From assembly GCA_013213875.1 (NCBI GenBank), contig JABSSV010000237.1:1-10194 (forward strand): a stretch of DNA of 10,194 bases, written 5' to 3'. The DNA is from Lysobacterales bacterium (GTDB taxonomy: Bacteria > Pseudomonadota > Gammaproteobacteria > Xanthomonadales > SZUA-36). The first letter of the stretch is position 1. Each line of letters begins with the position of its first letter. The translations under genes were made by a program, and so were the position numbers. The notes under the pieces were generated by a model. It was given only the letters and a program-made list of their open reading frames with translations, ran no database searches and was not told the DNA's origin. This document shows positions 5,263-10,194 of the stretch, piece after piece.

Positions 5263-6470
5263 TGGTGAGAAAGCTACTAATCTTTGGCGGCCTTGCTGCC
5301 GCCCTGCTGGCACTGGTGCTGTGGTCCAAGTTTCAACGCGGCAACGATGCGGAAACGGTGCAATCGGCCAGTGCCGAGCGCAAGCTGATCCGCAGCTCCA
5401 TTCTCGCATCCGGCACGCTGGCCTATCGCGAACAGGTGCAGCTGCGATCGGAAGTAATCGCCAAAGTGATTGACGTGCACGTGGCGGAAGCGGACCCGGT
5501 GCAAAAAGGCGATCTACTCATCTCTCTGGATCCGGAAAACTTCGAGGCCCAGCTGCAGCAAGCCGATGCCGGCGTGCGCTTGCAGGAGATTGCCATCGAC
5601 CGGCAACAGCTGCGGGTACAGAACCTTGCGCGACGCACGCGTAACCAGCGTGAACTGCTGCGCAACAACCTGGTGGATGAAAATACCGTCGAAAACCTGG
5701 TGAACGAACTGGCAGTCGCCAAGGTTGATCTCGTGAGCCTGGAAGAATCACTGGCCCAGGCGCGCGCCGCCCGGGCCCAGGCCGCTGATCTGCTGTCCAA
5801 AACACAGATCGTCTCACCCATCGACGGTATCGTGATTCAGGTGGACGTGAAGGTCGGCGAGACGGTCATCGCCGGCACCACGAACATCCCCGGTTCCACC
5901 ATTATGGTGGTGGCAGACACCTCAGAGATGCTGGTCGAAGTGCGCGTGGATGAAGCCGATGTCGCTCAGGTGGGTGCCGGTCAGCGGGCCGATATTTTCG
6001 CCGCCGCCTTCCCGGATGATGCGCTGGGCGGCGCCGTAGAGTCCATTGGCACCACTGCCCGCCAGACCGCCGGCCAACAGAGCCTCTGGTTTTTGGTCAA
6101 GATTCTGCTGGATGACCCGGAAGCCTTTGCCGTGCGCTCCGGTATGAGCGCGCGGGCCGATATTTACACCCAAAGCGCTGAGGAAACGCTGGCGGTACCG
6201 ATTCAGGCGGTCCGCTACGATGAGGAAAACCGCACCGACAGCGGCACTGACCAGGCCTATGTCCTGCGACTGGAAGATGGCAAGGCGGTGCGCCAGAACG
6301 TGAGCCTGGGCCTGTCCAGCGATAGTGATCAGGAGATTACGGAAGGGCTCAGCGAGGGCGATCGTGTGATCACCGGGCCCTTCCGCGTGCTGCGTCAGCT
6401 GCGCGACGGTGATGCGGTGCAGGAAAGTGATTCAAAAGACGAATCGGTGAGCGACGACGAAGCCGCATGA
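5262..6470 (+). CDS. MacA/HlyD-type periplasmic adaptor subunit
   Basis: A 402-residue membrane fusion protein linking an inner-membrane ABC exporter to an outer-membrane channel. Residues 4-22 form a single N-terminal anchor; there is no lipobox cysteine. The two halves of the lipoyl domain lie at about 57-93 (ending GDLLISLDPENFEAQL) and 182-217 (IVSPIDGIVIQVDVKVGETV), flanking a helical hairpin at about 94-180 rich in Gln, Arg, Glu and Ala. A beta-barrel domain follows (about 221-305, with ADTSEMLVEVRVDEADV), then a membrane-proximal domain (306-385, with LAVPIQAVRY and GLSEGDRVITGP). The last 15 residues are strongly acidic and serine-rich, without an obvious family counterpart. The ATG shares one base with the preceding stop, and its own TGA overlaps the ATPase start in ATGA. 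The substrate is unknown; drugs, lipoproteins, peptides or siderophores are all handled by relatives. Confidence 0.93.
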   Translation: MVRKLLIFGGLAAALLALVLWSKFQRGNDAETVQSASAERKLIRSSILASGTLAYREQVQLRSEVIAKVIDVHVAEADPVQKGDLLISLDPENFEAQLQQADAGVRLQEIAIDRQQLRVQNLARRTRNQRELLRNNLVDENTVENLVNELAVAKVDLVSLEESLAQARAARAQAADLLSKTQIVSPIDGIVIQVDVKVGETVIAGTTNIPGSTIMVVADTSEMLVEVRVDEADVAQVGAGQRADIFAAAFPDDALGGAVESIGTTARQTAGQQSLWFLVKILLDDPEAFAVRSGMSARADIYTQSAEETLAVPIQAVRYDEENRTDSGTDQAYVLRLEDGKAVRQNVSLGLSSDSDQEITEGLSEGDRVITGPFRVLRQLRDGDAVQESDSKDESVSDDEAA

Positions 6471-7201
6471 GCGAGACGAGGGAAGCAGCCAGCGCGGTTA
6501 TCCGCTTTCGCGACGTAGCCCGACGTTACGTGATGGGCGATCAGGTAGTGAACGCCCTGGACGGCGTGGGGCTGGATATTGCGCGCAATGAATACGTGGC
6601 CATTGTCGGGGCTTCCGGCTCGGGCAAATCCACCATGATGAACATCATCGGCTGCCTGGACCGCCCCACGGAAGGCAGCTATGTGCTCGATGGCGAAGAT
6701 GTCGGTCATATGAGCGAGCTCAAACTGGCGCGCGTGCGCAATCGTGAGATCGGTTTTGTGTTCCAGAGTTTCAATCTGCTTCCGCGCGCCGATGCCCTGA
6801 AAAACGTGATGCAACCGCTGGTTTACCGCGGCATGCGTCTGAGCGAGCGGCGCGCCCTGGCTGAGCGGGCACTGCAGCGGGTGGGCCTTGGCGACCGTAT
6901 TGATCATCTGCCCAATCAGCTCTCCGGCGGTCAGCGCCAGCGCGTGGCCATCGCCCGCGCCCTCGTGGGACAGCCGGCGATCCTGCTCGCTGATGAGCCC
7001 ACCGGCAACCTTGACAGCCGCACCACCCAGGAAATCATGGAGCTGTTCGACGAGCTTCATGATGAGGGTCAGACCATTATCATGGTGACCCATGAACCGG
7101 ATATCGCCGCCCACTGTGAACGCGTTATCCGCCTAGAAGATGGCCGCGTGGCCGAGGACCAACGGCAGCACAAACGCCGCGCCCTGGAGCAGCAGCACTG
7201 A
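6467..7201 (+). CDS. ABC transporter ATP-binding protein, MacB/LolD class
   Basis: A 244-residue ATPase that powers the exporter formed with the following permease, on the cytoplasmic face of the inner membrane. All motifs are intact: Walker A GASGSGKST at 48-56, Q-loop glutamine 100 in FVFQSFNLLP, signature LSGGQRQRVAIARAL starting at 152, Walker B ILLADEPTGNLD at 172-183 with the catalytic Glu177, and H-loop His209 in MVTHEPDIA. The FQSFNLLP and DEPTGNLD wording is typical of the MacB/LolD/FtsE class of mechanotransmission ABC proteins. In E. coli MacB the ATPase and permease are one chain; here they are two genes joined by a TGATG overlap. A basic and glutamine-rich tail (about 230-244) follows the conserved domain. 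Confidence 0.97.
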   Translation: MSETREAASAVIRFRDVARRYVMGDQVVNALDGVGLDIARNEYVAIVGASGSGKSTMMNIIGCLDRPTEGSYVLDGEDVGHMSELKLARVRNREIGFVFQSFNLLPRADALKNVMQPLVYRGMRLSERRALAERALQRVGLGDRIDHLPNQLSGGQRQRVAIARALVGQPAILLADEPTGNLDSRTTQEIMELFDELHDEGQTIIMVTHEPDIAAHCERVIRLEDGRVAEDQRQHKRRALEQQH

Positions 7202-8430
7202 TGTTTATGCTGTGGGAAAGTGTTCGTTCCGCCCTCGCCTCCATCCGGGCGCACGGTTTCCGGTCCATCCTGACCTCGCTGGGCATCATTATCGGCGTCA
7301 TGTCAGTGATTGCCGTGGTCTCCATCGTTCAGGGCCTGTCGGCGACGGTGAACGCACAGTTCGAAGGGCTGGGTTCCAATACCTTGACCGTGCGCAGCTA
7401 TACGCCGTTCAAAAAAGCCTTACAGGGTCAGTATGCGCGCCTGTCCAACGAAGACATGGAGCTGATTCGCCGCCGTATCGACGGTATTTCGCACATCACG
7501 CCCATTCTCTATTCCCAGTCCGGCGCCCAGGGGCGCATCGCTTACCGCTCCCAGGAAAGTTTCTCCCAGGTGTTCGGCGTCGGTCCCGACTGGATGGAGG
7601 TGAACAGTTCTTTCCCGGAGACCGGCCGCGCCCTGGCCCGGGAAGATGACCAGCGGCGGCGCCTGGTGTGCCTGATCGGCACGGAGGTGATCAAGAATCT
7701 GGAACTGCCGGATGAGCCGATCGGCGAGTATTTTCGCGTCAATAACGACTGGTGCCGGATCATTGGCGTGATGGAGCAGCGCGGCGAACTGTTTGGTTTC
7801 TCCCAGGATGACTACGTCATGATGCCCTACGGCACGGCGCGGCGCATGCAGGGTTCCAGCCGGGACCTGGATATTCAGGTGCAGCTGCTGGTTGAGGATA
7901 TGGAACGCCAGGATGAGGTGATTGCCCGCATCCGGCGCCTGCTGCGCCAGGAGCATGGCCTTAAAGCCGGTGAAGCGGACGATTTTCGCATCCAGACTTC
8001 CGAGCAACTGACCGAATCTTTCAACGCCATCATTTCAACCATCACGGCGGCGGTGGTCGGCATCGTGGGCGTTTCCCTGCTGGTGGGCGGCATTGGCATC
8101 ATGAATATCATGCTGGTCTCGGTGACCGAGCGCACCCGGGAGATCGGCATTCTCAAAGCGCTGGGGGCCACGCGGCGGGACATTCTGCTGCAGTTTCTGA
8201 TCGAGGCCGTCATGCTGTGCCTGGTGGGTGGCCTGATTGGCATCGCCCTGGGCTATGGCGTCGGCGCCCTCGCGGCCACGCTGCTGCCCGGATTTCCGCC
8301 GGCCTATGTGCCGGGTTGGGCCATTCTGTTGAGCTTCGGCTTCAGCGCCGGCGTGGGCGTGATTTTCGGTATTATTCCGGCCGCCAAGGCCTCACAGCTG
8401 GATCCCATTGACGCGCTGCGCTACGAGTAA
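7201..8430 (+). CDS. MacB/FtsX-type ABC transporter permease
   Basis: A 409-residue permease with the four-helix layout of the MacB family. A first helix (about 22-45, SILTSLGIIIGVMSVIAVVS) is preceded by the amphipathic start WESVRSALASIRAHGFRS. A periplasmic MacB core domain covers about 46-275. Three C-terminal helices follow at about 279-305, 335-362 and 372-395. The coupling segment VSVTERTREIGILKALGATRRDIL (307-329) is the standard FtsX-domain contact with the ATPase, and the end IIPAAKASQLDPIDALRYE is the family's usual C-terminus, so the gene is complete. These permeases pass conformational change to the periplasm rather than carrying substrate through the membrane. It is the last gene of the operon; its stop is only 6 bp from the stop of the convergent gene. 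Confidence 0.96.
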   Translation: MFMLWESVRSALASIRAHGFRSILTSLGIIIGVMSVIAVVSIVQGLSATVNAQFEGLGSNTLTVRSYTPFKKALQGQYARLSNEDMELIRRRIDGISHITPILYSQSGAQGRIAYRSQESFSQVFGVGPDWMEVNSSFPETGRALAREDDQRRRLVCLIGTEVIKNLELPDEPIGEYFRVNNDWCRIIGVMEQRGELFGFSQDDYVMMPYGTARRMQGSSRDLDIQVQLLVEDMERQDEVIARIRRLLRQEHGLKAGEADDFRIQTSEQLTESFNAIISTITAAVVGIVGVSLLVGGIGIMNIMLVSVTERTREIGILKALGATRRDILLQFLIEAVMLCLVGGLIGIALGYGVGALAATLLPGFPPAYVPGWAILLSFGFSAGVGVIFGIIPAAKASQLDPIDALRYE

Positions 8431-8444
8431 GTCCCGCTAGGACT
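8430..8444. terminator. Weak hairpin at the convergent permease/HyuB junction
   Basis: AGTCC (8430-8434) and GGACT (8440-8444) form a 5-bp stem with the loop CGCTA, spanning the stop codons of both convergent genes. There is no T-run on either side, so it is at best a weak or bidirectional transcript end. No better terminator is visible for either gene nearby. Confidence 0.25.
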
Positions 8445-9993
8445 CAGGTTCTTCCGGTCCAAACGCACCGCCACCGGGCGTTGCTACGCGTAAGCGTTGG
8501 CCGGCAGCCACCTGCCGCTCCACCTTGGCAGGCAGACGCTCCTGGTCCAGCCAGTTTTCGCCCGCTTGCCCGGCCTCGCCGCCGGCCAGACCCCAGGGCC
8601 CGCGCTGCCGGCGCTCCGTGATCAGCGACAGGGTAGCCGGGGCCAGAAACTCATACTCGCGCACAATCCCGTCACCGCCAGCCAGTCGTCCGCGGCCGCC
8701 AGACCCCCGCCGCAGCGCATAGCGTTGCACCCGCAGCGGATAATGCCGCTCCAGCACCTCAACCGGCGTATTGAGCGTGTTCGTCATGTGGCTGTGTCGG
8801 GCGCTGGCGCCCGGCGCCTGCGGGCCTGCGCCCATGCCACCGGCCAGCGTCTCATAGTAGTCCCAGCCATCAGCGCCGGCCCGGCCCATGGCCAGGTTGT
8901 TCATGGTGCCCTGGCTGGCCGCAGCAATGCGCCCGGGCAGCGCTTGCGCCAGCGCACCACAGACCACATCCACAATCCGCATGCTGGTTTCCACATTGCC
9001 GGCCGCAACGGCAGCCGGTGCCTGCGCGTTAAGCAAACAACCGGCCGGTGCGAGCAATTCGATACCCCGCATGGCCCCGGCACAGGCCGGTGTCTGCGCT
9101 GGCATGAGGCAGCGAAACACATAGAAGACAGCAGCCGCAGTCACCGGCATGGGGCAGTTGAGATTGCCGGCCAGTTGCCCACCGGTCCCGGTGAAGTCAA
9201 CCTGCACCGGTCGGCTTCGCGTATCGATACGCACGCTGATGGGAATGTCACGGGTACCCGCGCCATCATCATCCAGCCAGTCCCGGAAAAATAATTCGCC
9301 GGCCGGCAGTTCATCCAGCAGTGCCTGCGCCAACCGTTCCCCGTAGTCCTGCAGAGCGGCACAGGCGCGCTGAAACCCGGCCGCACCGTGTAACGCTGCC
9401 AGCGCCTCCAGACGCTGGGCGCCCAGCCGGTTAGCCGCCGCCTGGGCGGTAAAATCCCCCCGTGCCGCCGTGCCATCGCGCAGCTGGTTCAGCAAACCCT
9501 GGAGGACCGGCTCACACCAGGTATCCTGTTCCATAATGCGCGTGGGCGGGATCAGCAGCCCTTCCTGATCCAGGCGGGTGCTGATGGGCATGGAGCCCGG
9601 TGCGTCCGCTCCAATATCCGCATGGTGGGCCTGGTTGGCAACGAAACCCATAAGCCGTCCTGCGACAAACACGGGCGCGATAAAAGTAATATCCGGCAAA
9701 TGGGTGCCCCCGGCATAGGGATCGTTCAGCAGCACCTGCTCTCCGGGCGACCAGCGCCGACTGGCGGCCAGATCACCCATGGCATAGGCCATGCTGCCCA
9801 AATGGACCGGGATGTGCGTGGCCTGACCCAGCAGCTGACCGCTGGCATCGAAGGCCGCGCAGGAATAATCGAGCCGGTCACGAATATTGGGGGAAAAAGC
9901 GGTGCGCCCCAGCAGCGCACCCATCTCCTCACACAGCGCATCCACGCGGCTGGCAAACAGACTCAGTTCAATGGCACTCGGCTTGCGCGTCAT
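8437..9993 (-). CDS. Hydantoinase B/oxoprolinase-family subunit (HyuB-like), without HyuA neighbour
   Basis: A 518-residue protein of the hydantoinase B/oxoprolinase family, the beta-type subunit that acts with an ATP-dependent HyuA subunit on cyclic amides such as hydantoins or 5-oxoproline, or in acetone-carboxylase-like enzymes. It has the family opening IELSLFASRVDALCEEMGALLGRTAFSPNI (split here at about 8-37), IPVHLGSM at 61-68, the metal-site motif NDPYAGGTHLPDIT at 90-103 (Asp91, His98, Asp101), NQAHHADIG at 120-128, and the C-terminal GSGGRGRLAGGDGIVREYEF and TPGGGAFG. The length is normal and no break is seen. ATG at 9993 fits the start of homologues; ATG at 10011 (with a GGGG upstream) and GTG at 10050 are alternatives. 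Upstream lies a divergent gene and downstream a convergent one, so no HyuA is adjacent. The substrate cannot be read from the sequence. Confidence 0.93.
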   Translation of the reverse strand: MTRKPSAIELSLFASRVDALCEEMGALLGRTAFSPNIRDRLDYSCAAFDASGQLLGQATHIPVHLGSMAYAMGDLAASRRWSPGEQVLLNDPYAGGTHLPDITFIAPVFVAGRLMGFVANQAHHADIGADAPGSMPISTRLDQEGLLIPPTRIMEQDTWCEPVLQGLLNQLRDGTAARGDFTAQAAANRLGAQRLEALAALHGAAGFQRACAALQDYGERLAQALLDELPAGELFFRDWLDDDGAGTRDIPISVRIDTRSRPVQVDFTGTGGQLAGNLNCPMPVTAAAVFYVFRCLMPAQTPACAGAMRGIELLAPAGCLLNAQAPAAVAAGNVETSMRIVDVVCGALAQALPGRIAAASQGTMNNLAMGRAGADGWDYYETLAGGMGAGPQAPGASARHSHMTNTLNTPVEVLERHYPLRVQRYALRRGSGGRGRLAGGDGIVREYEFLAPATLSLITERRQRGPWGLAGGEAGQAGENWLDQERLPAKVERQVAAGQRLRVATPGGGAFGPEEPES

Positions 9994-10056
9994 GCAGGCA
10001 GCGTGCCCCATCACGGGCCCCAGGTCCAGCCCCCTGAAGTCCGTCGCCACAAGCCG

Positions 10057-10062
10057 TACAAT
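10057..10062 (+). promoter_or_regulatory. Possible -10 element of the Trm112-like gene
   Basis: TACAAT matches five of six -10 consensus bases and lies 30 bp before the ATG at 10093, in the short gap between two divergent genes. The region 17-18 bp upstream shows only a poor -35, and it falls inside the longest possible reading of the HyuB-like gene, which is another reason to prefer that gene's later start. Confidence 0.3.
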
Positions 10063-10092
10063 AAGCGCCCTGACCTGCTTGTGAGATACCCC

Positions 10093-10194
10093 ATGGCCGT
10101 TGCTGGAAAGCTCCTTGAAATACTCTGCTGCCCCGTGAGTCGTACGCCACTCAAACGGATATCAGCTGAACGTCTGGACCGCCTGAATCAGGAA
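10093..10194 (+). CDS. Trm112-like protein (5' end only)
   Basis: Only the first 34 codons are in the window, and the frame stays open to the last base. The start, MAVAGKLLEILCCPVSRTPL, has the LLEIL-CCP-PL pattern of the Trm112/UPF0434 (YcaR) family, followed by a helix with SAERLDRLNQE as in longer bacterial members. In this family the proteins are small, often around 60-100 residues, and eukaryotic and archaeal relatives activate methyltransferases; the bacterial role is not settled. The second cysteine of the common CPxC pair is serine here (CPVS), which suggests that this member does not use that pair for zinc. The ATG is preceded by GTGAG at 10081-10085, a modest ribosome binding site. 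It is divergent from the HyuB-like gene. Confidence 0.72.
   Translation, partial: MAVAGKLLEILCCPVSRTPLKRISAERLDRLNQE

Noticed and set aside
6395..7114. A 239-codon - strand frame opposite the ABC ATPase
   Set aside because: It is antisense to a gene with every ABC motif intact and has no domain of its own; long antisense frames are expected in GC-rich DNA.
8497..9294. A 265-codon + strand frame opposite the HyuB-like gene
   Set aside because: It is antisense to a full-length conserved protein and its translation is low-complexity Arg/Pro/Ala/Gly without a recognisable fold.
9968..10150. A 60-codon - strand frame overlapping the HyuB-like start and the Trm112-like start
   Set aside because: It overlaps two better supported gene starts in other frames and shows no family resemblance.

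Overview
The window looks like a chromosomal segment of a GC-rich gammaproteobacterium. The evidence is a clear RNase T gene (a family largely confined to Gammaproteobacteria), a Haemophilus-type EGKCG/MNIO locus, a TraB/GumN lipid-free secreted protein and the start of a gammaproteobacterial-looking Trm112-like gene. I see no insertion sequence, phage gene, CRISPR array, tRNA or rRNA. The species cannot be named from the sequence.

Positions 1-2536 (+ strand) hold the 3' part of a RiPP (ribosomally made, post-translationally modified peptide) operon. It starts off-window with a precursor gene whose last residues carry two tandem EGKCG motifs. It continues with a DUF692 multinuclear non-heme iron enzyme (MNIO, HvfB/BufB type), an overlapping DUF2063 partner protein (HvfC/BufC type) and a DoxX-family membrane protein, and closes with a strong intrinsic terminator. 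By family knowledge the HvfB-HvfC pair converts EGKCG cysteines into copper-binding oxazolone/thioamide groups. This is the most notable system in the window.

Positions 2535-4100 hold two single genes transcribed divergently. On the - strand is a secreted TraB/GumN-family protein with two GX2H motifs, running tail to tail into the RiPP operon. On the + strand is rnt (ribonuclease T).

Positions 4101-4548 are a 448-bp stretch with no convincing gene but several inverted repeats. It leads into a tightly coupled four-gene + strand operon (4549-8430): a five-helix Yip1-family membrane protein, a MacA/HlyD-type periplasmic adaptor, a MacB/LolD-class ABC ATPase and a MacB/FtsX-type permease. The four genes overlap at TAATG, ATGA and TGATG junctions. 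Together they should form an inner-membrane/periplasmic exporter of unknown substrate; no outer-membrane channel is encoded here.

Positions 8431-10194 hold a complete hydantoinase B/oxoprolinase-family subunit on the - strand, tail to tail with the permease and without its usual HyuA partner beside it. Divergent from it is the first 34 codons of a Trm112-like protein, cut by the window end.
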